Shown here: positions 32,313-45,900 of the stretch, one piece after another
Position numbering within the stretch: the stretch's first letter is position 1
Layout of the letters: every line of letters starts with the position of its first letter
Source of the DNA: Harmonia axyridis
Lineage: Eukaryota; Arthropoda; Insecta; Coleoptera; Coccinellidae
Direction of reading: 5' to 3'
NCBI RefSeq assembly: GCF_914767665.1
Contig: NC_059504.1
Coordinates: 41,695,720-41,759,719 of the forward strand
Length of the DNA stretch: 64,000 bases
Notes under the pieces: model-generated
Seen by the model: the letters and a program-made list of their open reading frames with translations, nothing else
Told to the model about the DNA's origin: nothing
The model's database searches: none
Position numbers and translations under genes: made by a program

Positions 32313-32924
32313 TTTTCTCGATAAAATATATCTGAATAGCCAGCCAATATCCTTCCTTACCTACAAACTTTGCCGAACAATCCTAACACGAAACCACAAA
32401 CAAGACGCCGAAAGGAATAAAAAGTACTGGCCTATCTTTATCTTTCCCTAATTCTGGCGCTAATAAACAGAAACAGCTGAGCTGACCCATCGTTAATCGC
32501 CGTGGATCATGTTCGGGCGCTTTCGGTCAACGGAGACAGGGCCTCCGGCACGTGATATCCAGCTCGAATTTAGAGTGGCCGGAGCTTCGTATCGGGAGAA
32601 ATTTGAAATTCTACGTTCAAGACAAACGCGACTAGAGAGGAATTGGGCCTCCGCGACCCGCGTCTGGAGTCTGCTGTATTCTTTAGCGCATCGCATGCCT
32701 GTAGTACGGTGCAGCGATGCGCAATCTTCTCAGTTTTGAAGTCTGTTGCGGAGAATGTATAAATATGATGAAATATTGGGGTAAAAAGTATCCAGAAATT
32801 TGAATATTCTATTGATTTAGGTTAACATAATATAATTGGACTTGAACTAAGAATTATAATGCGGTAAAATTTGGGGAGGCCCGGCCTCCTCTGCCTCCTC
32901 TGAGCGGCCGCCACTGGAATAATG

Positions 32925-33400
32925 CTGTTCCCATGTTTGGAGTGTGGCACCTAAACATATTCTGAAACTGCTGAATTCTGTCCAAAAAAGGGCAATTCGT
33001 CTCGCCGGTGATGCCTTGCTTACAAACTAGCTCACTACTTTGGAACACCGTATAAAAGTTAGCGATCTGTCTCTATTTTATAGATATTTTCATGGGCGAT
33101 GCTCTTCTGAAATATCAACAATCGTTCCTCTTTTGGCAGTCTCTTTGAGGTTAACCCGTCAAGTTCAGTGTTCTCAACTCTTTGTGGTCACGTTGGAGAC
33201 CTGCAGAACATCTCTTTTCAAAGACTCGTTCATCCAACGAACAGCAAGGCTCTGGAACACATTGCCTAGGGAGGTGTTCCCAGAGGCATATATAACCTTC
33301 ATAAATTCAAAAAGAACACCAATTCCTACCTTCTTACCCTTGGTTCTCACGATGTTCCCTGAACATTACAGGAGATCTCCTTTCGTGGGAACCAGAACAT
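32925..33400 (+). pseudogene. Jockey/CR1-like LINE, end of the reverse-transcriptase ORF
   Basis: Reading SHVWSVAPKHILKLLNSVQK then RAIRLAGD, a stop (TAG at about 33028), then EHRIKVSDLSLFYRYFHGRC and FIQRTARLWNTLPREVFPEA. This is the typical C-terminal region of insect non-LTR retrotransposon ORF2 proteins. The fragment is interrupted at its 5' side by the hAT element at 31540-32916, whose target duplication lies in this LINE. Only the final portion survives and it is dead. Confidence 0.8.
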
Positions 33401-33559
33401 AAAAAAAATCCCATTTGTGACGTCCTTCATGCAGAGTTCGTTAATTTATGTTAGATTTGGCTCTCACGTCTTCAAATATTTCTTTACTGAGATGAAACGC
33501 AACCAGGCGGTGTTATCTGATTCCAGCTATGGAAATCCCTGAAAAAGTCTTAAGGTGTT

Positions 33560-33860
33560 AAACTAACAGGATGCCGGTGCAAATACCTTTTGTACCGCAT
33601 GGGTAAGTCAGCTCAGCAGATGAGATCTGCAGACTATATGGAAAGGAGGTAAGGTAGAAACAGCCGAACACATAGTGTGCAAATGCCCGGAGCTGACTGG
33701 CCTTAGAGCCACTCAAACGAGGAATTCAGTTCTGGATACTCACGAAGTAATAATATCCAAGGCTCCTAAGGCTGTCGTCAGTTTCGTTAACCGCATCGAC
33801 GGCCTCCCTGGGTTTGTATGAATAGTTAAGAACAAAAAATCAATCTGGTCGCAGTTTCAG
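33560..33860 (+). pseudogene. LINE ORF2 3' end with CxC knuckle (I/R1-like), fragment
   Basis: The frame at 33654-33821 reads VETAEHIVCKCPELTGLRAT and then KAPKAVVSFVNRIDGLPGFV before TGA. The HxxCxC pattern after a probable RNase H region is typical of I/R1/Jockey-group LINE ends. A related fragment with a TAA tail is at 48273-48520. No reverse-transcriptase core is present. Confidence 0.65.
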
Positions 33861-35406
33861 GTAGGATAACATAACCGTAAAGACCACGATTCAGTCTCGT
33901 TCCATTTTCAATTATGGATCCTACGAGATCTGATGATTATTTTAAATTGAACTGTTTAAAATTCAATTTCATTAATAATGATTTATTATTATTTCCAAGT
34001 CTACTGGAAGTAGAGGAAAAATTGTGATCATTTTAGAGTTATCTATATGTGCTTTTTGAAGTGTCTCATCGTGAGTTCCATAAAACTTCTGATTGCCTGA
34101 TCAGTTTGTTGATTGTAACGAGCGTTCATCCAAATTCATGGTCAAGTGTGCTGTGGAGAATTTAGAGTGGAATTCCAAAGTCAAAGGAAGCCAGAATATT
34201 TCGATAATACAAGGGTTGGCCAAGTTTTCAGAAATTCTTTTGGGGCCAGTATCCCCTTCAAAGGGACATCTATGGCCGAGCGTTTTTATGGACTAGTTCA
34301 AGTGACTTTGGATATACTATACCTAAGATGTCTAAAACACTGGTGTATTCACTAATTAGATTTTGTTCAAGATGATTCTGGCGACTCGGTTCGGTCTGGG
34401 TAGCTTTTCTCTTTTCTTCCTCAAGGTGGCGCTATACAAAGAATTGACCAAGCAACGGCATCAAAGAATTTTGAGGAATTGGCTGAAAGCTTCTTCCAAC
34501 AAGATGGTGCAATAGCACTGAGCATGAATTTCCTCCACGGTCACGCGATCTCAAACCTTGAGATTTTTTTGCGGCCTCATTTGAAGAATAGTATTTTTTA
34601 AGTATCTATGTATAACTGAAGGACCGAATCACCGAAAAGGTTGAAGAAATTAACAATTCACCCCCATACATTTTAGCTAATGTCTTCAATGTCATCACAA
34701 AAATATGTGAAAAATGTTTAGAGCAGAGGTGGTCATTTCCAGCAGTTCCCTTAATTCAAAAATTTTTTTTTGTTTGGTTAAGAATTAAATTCCGAGATGG
34801 CAGTGCCCCTCGCAGTTATGGAGGTGCCATCAGGGAAAAATTGATGGCTCCTATAGATTCAGTTACGGTTTTCTACTTCACGAAGACAATATTCGGAGGT
34901 TTAAAATTCAAAGTGCAGAAAGAGAGAGCAATTTCTTCAAGTCAATATTTTTGCAAAACGTATACTTTGCTGTCCCGGAACTGAATTGCCCCCTCGGGGA
35001 AAATTTTCTGAAAGAAACACTGCGTATATACAGCATATCGAATCCGTCACAAGATAATGTTTATCTGATGTTAATAAAATTTGGTATTAGTATATCATAG
35101 TCCCGGTCTTAGATGGTCCCATACGAATTTCGGTAAATACTATCCTAGCACAAACTTGAATTTCCCGAAACCTCAATATCTCGCGTTTTTTTCGATCAAT
35201 TTCAATGAATATTTATTGAATTTGATCCTTACTTGATGTTACTTAATATTGCTGGAAATTAAGTAAGTATTTTGTTTCATTTTATTCAATTTTCATGAGA
35301 TTTGATCTGATGTTGGTTTTAACGGTTTCCATATAGGAATTTCCACACTTGTGCCACACCCATTGGCAGAATATTTTGTGACTAGTTAATTCCCCTTTTT
35401 TACAAA
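33861..35406. other. Repeat-derived intergenic DNA, with a transposase scrap
   Basis: Near 34495-34520 the text ttccaacaagatggtgcaat reads FQQDGAI, recalling the second-Asp block of the DD41D elements. Nothing after it is convincing. The stretch 34180-34310 is related to 25490-25690. The rest has no recognisable genes. Confidence 0.4.
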
Positions 35407-36214
35407 TACAGGGGAGGGGGTCCAACGAAAACTTAACATCTCGATTTTCCGACTTAAGAAGCAATTTCTGATTCGAGGGGGAACAACTTTTCCGCTTTTT
35501 TTGACCCTCATAACTAAGACCACCTAATGGGCTGAGCACAACCCCTTGAATTTGAATAGAGATGAGATTTGTTGCGATATTTATGAAATATGTAATAACT
35601 GATTTCGAAGTTCATATCGAGTACTATCTGACCCTAAAATTTAGCTTCAAAATTTTCATCGATAATGAAATAACGTGAAAGAGGCAATGTGGAATTCATC
35701 TCAAGAATATTATTCATATCCGATTCATTTAAAAGTTATTTAGTTGTAATTACCTACTCTTCCACTATTTTACCTGTCATTTCGTTATCGATGAAAATTT
35801 TGGAGTAACATTTTAGGATCAGATAGTAATAATAATAATAACAATAATAAAATGGTTCATTCTGTAAGCTACAGGGTATAAACATATAATCACAGAGGCG
35901 TGAGCCTGTACGTGACTTCTAAATAAACAAAATATAATATAGCGATTATTCAAATAAATTCACAAATCAAGATCAATTTCTATTAACATATTTCAATAAA
36001 AATAAAAAAATTCGATAAGATCTTCAAAATGAGGAATCGCAACACTCCTCATCCCTATTCAAAATTAGGGGGTTGTACTCACCCCGTTAGGGGGTTGCAG
36101 TTACGGGGAGGCGAAGAGCTGAAAAGTTGTTCCTCCTCGAATCAGAAATTATCCATATTTTCATTTTAAAGCCGGAAAATCGAGGTGTTAAGTTTTCGTT
36201 GAACCACACTGTAT
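35407..36214. repeat. Foldback repeat, about 0.8 kb
   Basis: The left arm (about 35408-35600) contains aacgaaaacttaacatctcg and gaatagagatgaga. The right arm (about 36040-36214) is its diverged inverse (tcatccctattcaaaatt, then cgaggtgttaagttttcgtt). The centre (35826-35930) holds an AATAAT run followed by gctacagggtataaacatat. Arms are more diverged than in the 11113 element. No coding content. Confidence 0.65.
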
Positions 36215-38260
36215 ATATCGAGTACCGTTATCTTTGTCAATTACCTCCTCAATAAAACAATTTTCACTTTCGATCCGATAAACACTTCAAATTTTCACGG
36301 ATTATTTATTATTCACTTTTAAACACCTGTAAAGATACGCATGATACAGGGTGTTTCATAAACAATGCGAACAAATTCAGGATATTGTTCCCTGTGTTAT
36401 TTGGGGTCGGGAAGGTTCTTCAGGCTTGCTTTCATCCGTAAATGCTTACTTTCCAAGATACAGGGGGCGTCGAATTTATTCCAAAAAATAACGGCTCAAG
36501 ATATTTGAACGAGATTTGGTAAAAATACATAACTCCTTGAGATGATTATTTCACGTTGAAAACCATGTCTTCATAAAAGCGTTCGTACTGGGATTGATTT
36601 CATATTTGGAAAAAAAGAGTGCGCCAGTGCCTTTTTCCAAAATTAAATTCATTACTACAATTCTTATTCAATTTAGAACGAAAAAACTGCGCTTTTTCTC
36701 TAGGATGCATCACTTTTCAATAAAAATCGAAAACTGTTTAATATTAAAAAAATACTCGAGTAGACCAATCGGACAAAGAATTATTATCTACTGCCGTGAA
36801 ATCCGTAACTTTTGAGCGTTTGTTCATTCATTCTCCAATTGCGTCCTTGGAGATCACAACAGTTTGTAGGTACCTTTATATGTCGTCTCCAAGGGTGCAA
36901 TAAGCGAATGAATGACGAGCGCTGAAAAGCTCCTGATTTCACGTCACTGATTTCCAAATTTTTTTTTCGCTATTCTTCTTGAATTTTCTATGGTTCTGAT
37001 TACGCTATCCAGATGAAATTTCTCATGAAGCTTGAAATTGTTATTCTTTATTAACACCCAAAATATCAACTCCATAATGTTATCACTGAAATATTTAGTA
37101 TTTCTCCTGCAATATTATTCTTGAATTTTTTATGATGTTGATTTGTGATCAGCTTAAAATTTTGCACGGAGCTTGAAATTGGCATTCCATATGAAATAAA
37201 TATCCATAATTTCCACTCCTATGGTTTTTTGTCAAAGAGATATTAGGTACGTAATTATTTTTCGATATTCTTCTTGAATTTGCTACGGATCTATAAAATT
37301 TTGCACGAGCTTGGAAATTGTCAACATACATCCAAATGCAAATTCTCATCACGATCGAATCAGCAGTTTTGGAAATAATAGGAAAACATAATTTCGAAAG
37401 TCCATATTTACGGAACCCCCAATCAAAATTTACCCATTAATCCACTTGACCGAGACTTTCGGGATCCGAACCTATCCTGAAATGTTCGAATTTCTATTTC
37501 CCCCCATTCGAGGACAGAAAAAATTGAAATATTTATGTTAGGTTCAGATCTTGAATGCCTTGGGCAAAATCCGAAAAGAGTTGCAGTGAGTATACGCACT
37601 GACAGACGGACAGAATCGAATTTGAGGATAGACTCGTCATTAGAGAGTCGAACCTTATCGTTTGAGGCCATTTGCGACTCAAAATTCCAGAAATACAGGC
37701 TTTGCAATGAAATAATAATGTCTATGGAAAAATGGAAATCATAAAACAGGATTTCTAATACCATATATCGATAATAAAAAAATCAAGATATCTACTATAG
37801 AAAAATAGTTTGGAAAAACTCGTTTTGCCGTTTAATGAGCGCTCAAAAATTGAATTTTGAAATCAGGACATCAAGAAATACAAAGTTAAAATTACGAATA
37901 TTCGATCTGGAATTCGTAACAAATCATCCACATTTCCTGCAATTCTGTCAAATTATTCTCGGGTTCAAACCCTGCGGCATAAAATTGATAATAGGATTTT
38001 TATAAACAAATTGAGCTATTCTTTGTTAAAGGACGAAATAATAAACCAATTCGTAAATTTTACAGCTTTTCAGGAATGTTATACGGATATAAACTCCTGC
38101 TGCACAACTGTTATAGTACACAGATCCAGGATGTAAAGACGAATTATTCTTATCCAACATCTCAAAGGTGCATTCGTCCAAGGTAGAATAATGAACCGAT
38201 TCTTCGGTTTTTCATTTGAATTTCTTTTTGTAATTCCATCGCAGTGTGTTTTATCATACC
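36215..38260. other. Intergenic DNA upstream of the lectin gene; scattered repeats
   Basis: A tacagggtgtttcataaac end lies at 36345. A short inverted pair at 36812-36930 (gagcgtttgttcattcattc and its inverse gaatgaatgacgagcgct) also has relatives at 18330 and 46560. The stretch 37400-37770 contains cactgacagacggacaga, a common repeat motif. No gene is supported. Confidence 0.45.
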
Positions 38261-38269
38261 CCACCTCCC

Positions 38270-38372
38270 TATAAATACAGGTATCATCTTCCAGCGTCTT
38301 CATTTCTAATTTGTGGACTACAACGCTGTGCGCGACATTCGAGTTTATTGTGAAACCCAACTAGTGGAACCG
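38270..38372 (+). promoter_or_regulatory. Candidate promoter and non-coding exon 1 of the lectin gene
   Basis: A TATAAATA box lies at 38270-38277 just after a C-rich patch (taccccacctccc). About 30 bases on, gtcttcatttc could hold the start site. The stretch ends in a good donor, accg|gtgagt at 38372/38373. The coding exon at 39956 is preceded only four bases earlier by a TTTTCAG acceptor, so an upstream non-coding exon must exist, and this is the best candidate. It is inference; transcript ends would decide. Confidence 0.45.
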
Positions 38373-39955
38373 GTGAGTTGTCTTGATAAATAATGGATAC
38401 TTCAATGATTATTCTCGGATGTACACAAGTTTTAAAAAGTTTTTTTTTCGTTATTATGCAATAGATAAACACAACAACAGTAATTTTGTATTTTTGTTTA
38501 TTTTTTTTATTTTCATCTTGTTTTAGTTTTTCATTATATTTTTTTGCGATATCGTACTCAATATGAATGGGAAATCACATAGGTATGTCTTCTTGCCCTC
38601 AGTGTTATCTGACACAAAACATATATTAATTCGGTAGATTATAAAGTATCAGTAGATCAGTTTTGAAAATTTTATATGTATATCTGGAACTCGAATCTTA
38701 ATGAAACTTTGCGATAATTATTCTATAAGCAATCTTTAATTTTCGATTGGATTGAAATACTATATTTTGAATAATTGGAAAAAAACTTTATACAGAAGAT
38801 TTTTATTTACATCATTGTACTATCGCATACATTTTAATGTTGAACAGTCAATATTATTCAATTTTCAATTAAAATTCATGGGTCCAATTTTGAGATTAGG
38901 ATTAAGTTACCAATTTTCATCTTAAGAATTCCGCAATACTCAATAGTAGGTTTCTCATAAAAATTGGACACCCTCTGGATCAAACTTCGATATACCAAAT
39001 CTTATATTATTGCAAAAATAATTAATTTTTTTAAAAAGCGTTCAAAGAAAATATTTGTTTAATCCACCCTTAAAAAATTGAAGTACCTAATTGAAATTCA
39101 CGATGTACATAATACGGCCGAATTTTTACATATCCTAAAAATTTCAAGTATTAAATTTTGCATGGAATTCTTCATAAATATTTATTCATATATATTTTCA
39201 AAAAATTACTATACTAACTAATATTTTGAGAATATTTTTCCCTCCAAACACGTAAACCACTGACATTTAAGGTAATGTAGCTTTTAAAACCGCAAAGGTT
39301 TTCGATCATAATGCATACTTATTTGAAAGAGAATTGATCGATATTTATATCTATTATATTTTGTATACTTAAGTCAAAGCTTTGTTAGTAATACCAGATT
39401 TGAGACAGGTTTCAATACTCTTGGGAAATCAAAGTGGTAGATATCACACCGGTATTTTTTTTATCTTCTGTGAAAGGATACGTAATAATTTACTAGAAAC
39501 CGATACAAACATTAAAGTGAAAATTTTCGTAGAAGGAATAAAATGACATGTATTATCATTATTTATACTAGCAAGAACAACCTGCCTTAAGAAGTTGAAA
39601 CTTTTCTTATCGATAATTTATAACATTTCGTGCTTCAGAAAGAATTAAAAACCAATCAGAATTATCCAACTACATAATTTCCGATTGTGCACCTATCACT
39701 CAATTCCAAGAAATGTTAAATGTTTTTATATCAATAATGAAATGAAAACTTTCGATTAAATTACGTCTTGATATTCTTGAAGACACTCTGAGATTTGACG
39801 TCTTCGGTAGGTTCTGAGTGTAAATAAACAGTAGAACAAAAGTACAAATGCTCTTGACACTTGGCTTCATTTGTATTTCTATCTACGAAATTTCGTTTTT
39901 TTATTTTGTTATGAAGGCATTATAAATAAGGTAGATATTTTTTTTTTTCAGGAAA

Positions 39956-42900
39956 ATGCAGGGCGTTTGTCTTTTCCTTTTTATATTTGTGTCAGCTGCA
40001 TTTGCCCAGTTTCCTAATGGACGCAGTTTGCATTTGCCGAATCCACAGCTTTGTGCCCAAAGAGTGATTCACGAAAGAACTCCTGACGGTGAGTCTGACT
40101 TACAAGTTGATTATTAATTATGTACAGGGTGTTTCACATAAGCGGGCCACTGGATTTTGTGACCCATCACTATGATAGTATTTTTCACCGGCTCTCTAAA
40201 TAAGTTATCGGAAAAACTATCGAACCAAGGCATGGAAAGTTATTGAGGAAAAACCATTTTTCCAAAAAAATTTTACTGGTTTCCGAAATGAGAAGGTCTA
40301 AGGACATTTTCTCACCAATTGTTTCTTCATTTGAACTCCCGGTTTTTTAGAAAATAGAAAATTTTTGTTGCAAAATATACTTTATAATATTTTCCCATAT
40401 TTTCTGAATGCTCAATCTTCTTATTTCGAAAACCAGTCAAATTTGCAAAAATATTTTTTTTGGAAAAATGGTTTTTTCTCAATAACTTTCCATGCCTTGG
40501 TCAGATAGTTTTTCCGTTAACATATTTGGATATTGCTCAAAGGATAAGCCACAAAATCCATTGATCGCTCACGTGAAACATCTGTACCAAAATTCAAGAG
40601 AATAGCTCCAAGAACCAATTTTTTTTCTACCAAAAATTGCAATTATTTATTACTGAAAATAAATAACACACACTCGATATCATTATGGTCTCATGTGGTA
40701 TGCTTAAGTTTCTTAGCTTTCCCTATTTCAGCCAAGTTCAATTGAATTATGGAGTTTATTACAGTTGGTAGGTACCTTATTTAAACGCTTGATGGTTATG
40801 TTAATCGAGTATTATTTTATTAACATTCCGCGGTAGACATCTTAATTTGCAATGCCCAAATTATACCCCAGCTGTCCATAGGTATGAAGAGAAAACATGT
40901 ATTTGTCATCTCAGGTTAATAGTAGAGCCGATTTCTCTCCAAGACTATATAAACATGGTGGATTACAGTTCATCATAACAAGGAAATTTTCTTCCTTAGG
41001 TACAGTCAAGTTTTTTATCGTTGATTGTTTGGTCTTGAATTGCATGAATGTTATCTCAAAGAAATTCAAAAATTTTTCAATTTGAAATGTGTGTAATGGA
41101 TTTATCGAGTACCTATGATCTTGAATATAATTATCAACAGATAGAATAAGGAAAGATTGAAGATATTTCTTCATATTTTTCTAAGAAGATTTAGGAGCTA
41201 TCTGAAGACAGTATTTGTCGCTTAGTAATTTTTTATATATCCAGAATTAATGCTTTCATTCAATTCATTCAGCATCAACAATACACTTACCTTATCACCT
41301 CAGACTTAATGCCTCCTGTAAACTGCTGTAAGTTGAAAATGATGAAGCAGCGTCTTTATCATACAGGGTGTTCTACCATTGACGCAACGCTCTATTACGG
41401 TGAAGCGCTGAAATTTTCAATCAAGCACCATAAGTCTCCATCAGATCTACATTCTAAATTTTTTTGGGGATACACAGGGTGTACCAAAATAGAGTAGATG
41501 ACCAATAATAGGGTTATTTCTTATGGAACATCCTGTTTTTCATTGAATTTTCAGATTTCATGTAATAATTAATTAAAGATCGCAAGTTTGCTCATATGCT
41601 TGAAACTTTTTTGAATATTTTGGTTTTTCATAAATTTGAAGGTTCTTTGAAAAAAACTTATGGATCCAAGATGGATCTATTTATTCAAATGAGAGTAAAT
41701 ACCAGAAAAACGGGGGTAAGAACCTATTGACTTTTTGACAATCATTGATCTACTGTGTGTTCAAAATGAGACAATTCATTGACGACTCATTAATATTAAT
41801 ATCGACCTTATTCCAGATGACACACCCTGTATTTTATTTTTTTAATAGTTAGCAAATTTAATCATCGAATTTTTTAGACAAATTATCTACCAAATGATAA
41901 AATAAATATAGAATGTGCCATTTGGATTAAACCCCATGTAAACATTTTAATAAGTCATCAATAAATCTTCTCATTTTGAACACCCATTAGAATTCTCAAT
42001 AATAATAAAAAAGTATCTAGTTATACCTATGTTCTTCTAGTGCCTATTCACTTTCAAAATCTTATTTGAATAAATCCATTTCGGAGATATTTAGCTTTTA
42101 ATAAAGACCTTCCAATTTGTGAAAAATCGAAATATCTCAAAAACGGTAAGTTTAAAGCATATGAAGTTGTGAACAAAATTGAATTCATTTATTACATGGA
42201 ATATATGGAATTCAAAAATTCAATAAAAACAGGGTGTTCCACAAAAAAAAATCCATGTCATTTTCACTTTTTTTGGTGCACCCTGTGTAATTCCAAACAA
42301 TTCGGGAATGTAGCTTTAATGGAGCCTTATGATGACATTGTGTCGAAAAAAAAATCGAAAGTTCAACGCTTAATCTTGATAGAGTATCGCGTCAATATCC
42401 TGTATAATCTTTCAACGCAAAAAATTTACTAAAAACACTTTTTTGAACCACAATACAATAAATTTAAATATCTTCGATAGATGAATACGGTATAAGTTTT
42501 TTTTTACTCAGATGATGATTTATCTCTATTTGAACCTAATTAAGAATCACATTTTCAGGTAAGGGCTACTTCTTCAGTTGGAGAGAACCTCAAACTAGAG
42601 GAGTTGAAAAAGATTGGCTAGATGGAAGAAACTTCTGCAGAGAAAGATGTATGGATCTGATTTCTTTGGAAACAAGCGCAGAAAATGAATGGATCAAACA
42701 GAGGATTGTTAGTGAAAATGTAAGTATATTGTAATTAACATTTTTCGCGTGATCTTTTTGAGGAATGTCAACAAAACAAATATAGTCCGAGGTATAATTT
42801 AATGTTCCCCAATCTATAATGAATCAAATAAATAATATCCCTGTTTTGAACGATGAATAGGGTCGAATGAAAGTTTCTTTTCTAAGGAGACAAAGAAATT

Positions 42901-45900
42901 GTGTTAAGTTCAAGAAAACAACTTCTTACGAGGTCAAAAACCTCACCACTAAAAGCTCAGTCTCGCTTCTTTCGATTATAGGTTATGTGTACATGTTTAC
43001 ATGTATTTCTTTGTCAGGACGAATTACATTGGAATTTCGAAAGCTTGTTGCTCCTATTAGGAACATATCAATCTTCCGAAGATAATATTACCAGCCATCA
43101 ATTTGCTTTTAACTCGAATAATGCACAGGTGGTGATCAAAAATGAAGAGTTGTAGCAGAGGCGGTAAAAAATTTGAAATTATTGAGGAGTTTCAATATTT
43201 CTAGCTCTAGCCCCATAATGAAATACATATTAACTCATATGGGAAAAAATAATGTTGTTTATCACAATGCGGGGTGTGAATCAAGATCTGAAATATTATT
43301 ATGAGCTACGCCTTGGTGAAAAATATTCTAGATTTCAGCAATACATAGTTTTGTTATTGCATGTCATCAGGTTTCCGAGAAATATTTTTTTAAATTTGAT
43401 TGGTTCATTTTTGCCTTTAAAATGAATGGATTTAACCAAAAATGGGAGATCACAACCGATTTTTTTTAATAAATTCCACTGGGCAATATGTTTATATTGT
43501 TCTCGACAGTTGGGGACGCATTTTGGTTCATTATTTTCAATATTTAACTTCTGAAATCGTTCAAGGGAAACATTTGGTAACTGCCTGAAATTTTCGTAGT
43601 TTGGAATGTATCGGGTGACCCAAATTCGTTGTCCAGTAAGAAAATCTCCTTTGAGCAGGAAGTAAATTAATGGCACATTTTCGGACTCAATTTTTGAGAT
43701 TTTTGGTGAAAACCACAAACACATAAAATCAACTGTTTTTAAGCTATAAGAGAAAATTGTAATATGGTGTGAAACGACAAGTTCTCATAACTTCCATATT
43801 AATGGTACTATTAACATGAAACAAAAACATTTTACAGGCACTTTTTTCATTAGAGTCCATTGATGTAATCATTTGTTTTTTATTCTAATTAGTTGCGAAG
43901 TTATAATACAAACTTTTGTGTTTCTAAATGTAAATTATACGAATTTTTTTCTATAACAGAATAATAAAATCGTTCTTTTTTATTTTCAAAAATATATATT
44001 ATACTATGATACAAAAATTACTAATCAAACAATAAAAATCATAAAAAGTTTCACGGCAAATCAACCAAGTGCCTACCTATGATAATGTGTAAACTTCAGA
44101 TAATTAAAATATTTGGTAGACACTAAGATCTCCGGATTTAACACTGTTAGATTTTTTTCAACATTTCCAAACTGATGAATGTTTTTCTTCAATGTTACCA
44201 AAGTAAAAATCTAACGGTGTTAAATCCGGAGGTCTTCGTGACCACTGATTATTTTAATTATCTGAAGTTCACAGATTACCATAGATAGATATGCATTTGG
44301 TTTATTTTCCGTGAGAAACAGAAACTTTTTCTGATTTTATGGTTTGATAAGAAATTTATATGTAATTTTCGAAAAGAGAAAAAAAGTGATTATTTTTGTT
44401 ATAGAAATTTGTATAATTTACATTTAAAAAAATCAAAGTTTGTATTATAATTTCAAAACAAATTGCAATATAAAACAAATGATTACACCAATGGATTCTA
44501 CTGAAAAAAGTGCCTCTAGAATATTTTTGTTACATGTTTATAGCACCAGTAATGAGGAAATTACGAGAACTTAATTTTTCAATTTTCTCTTATAGCTTGC
44601 AAACAGTTAAATTTATCAGGTTGTCGTTTTCGCCAAATTAATTCTTTCGAAAATCAATCCCAAAAATGTGCCATTCATTTTTTCCTAGCTCAAAGGGATC
44701 GCTTCTGAGGTCCGCTCACTAGACGACGTATTTGATGGGACACCCCTCAGAGGAAAGAAAACACCTCTGAGGGACACCCTATAGAGAATCAGAAGATTGA
44801 CTAAAAAAATCAGTCCGTTCAGATTTCAGAAATTGTTCGTGAACTATAATAGGTACATGAAATAAAAACTGAAAAAAAAATCAAACTGTAAAACCCTGTA
44901 TCCCGAAAACAAAGCATTTGCGGGCCCATGTTTATAGGACTTTTTTTCTTAAAATGAAACGAGGGTTGCGGAATCTGTCATGTTTGTTTGACCCTCTAAT
45001 TCAGGAACACCCTGTAATACTACAGTTTTTTTGTAGTCTCATGTTTAATATAATTTTTTAATTCTGCACATCCCAAAACTTGTTCAAATTGCTTTTTCAT
45101 TCAATATAATAAACCGAAATTCAACAAAGTGATTCAAAGCTTGTATCGAATTAGATCTAGTAATTCATGTATATCCTCAAGTTCAAACAGTTACGGGTAT
45201 TCAATAGTCATCTTAATTTTTTAGCTGACATACTTTGTCTGAACAGAACGTAATAAATCTTGGTGTGAATTTCGCAACCTCTATATCCGCATCCTGTAAT
45301 TGAAAAACTGATCAGCTACCTCCCTTGATATGACACTATGGTCTCATTTTATATTCACGTTTCGTTTGGAAGAGTTGTAATTTGCAATAACCTAAAATAG
45401 GAGAAATTACAGGTGTGTGAATAGCAACGCAGTTATAAAATTTCACTTTCTTCTATTTGAACAATGGGTAGGCGTAGGAGAAATTAGATTTGATGTGTCG
45501 TGTGTAATAATGTCGTTCATACCTCAAGATGATTTGATTGTTTATTCATTGGTCTTGCCTATATGAGAAAAAATCAACACTTTCACTCATACAATAATTG
45601 GAAATCCTTTGAAGGAATCTTTTACTATGTATTGGAGGCAATCTTATTGTATTTATTATTTGTATACATATATAATATGGGATTGAGTAGAAAAGAATAG
45701 CGCAGACGATAAAAAAACAATAACCGAATACAAAAATAAATTCTTATCAGTCTGTCTTTCTCACTACATCTCTTGTACACATAGAGTAATAAATATAGAT
45801 AGAGGAAATATTCGTAATTTTTACATGTCCCCAACATGGTTAGATCACGTTGTCGGATTGTGATATATTTTCAAATCCACAATTTCATTATATCATTATT

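Larger units (their letters stand above)
31540..32916 (-). mobile_element. hAT element with perfect 8-bp target duplication
   Basis: Ends are CAGTGGCGGCTCGTGAG on the left and GAGCGGCCGCCACTG on the right, flanked by identical gaataatg at 31532-31539 and 32917-32924. The 1.38-kb unit carries the N-terminal part of a hAT transposase on the minus strand, then ends abruptly, so the catalytic half has been deleted. The G/C-rich stretch 32490-32740 lies upstream of the frame and probably held its promoter. It sits inside an older LINE fragment. Confidence 0.9.

Noticed and set aside
38079..38360. Minus-strand 93-codon frame near the lectin promoter
   Set aside because: No recognisable family, and it overlaps the TATA box and putative first exon on the other strand.
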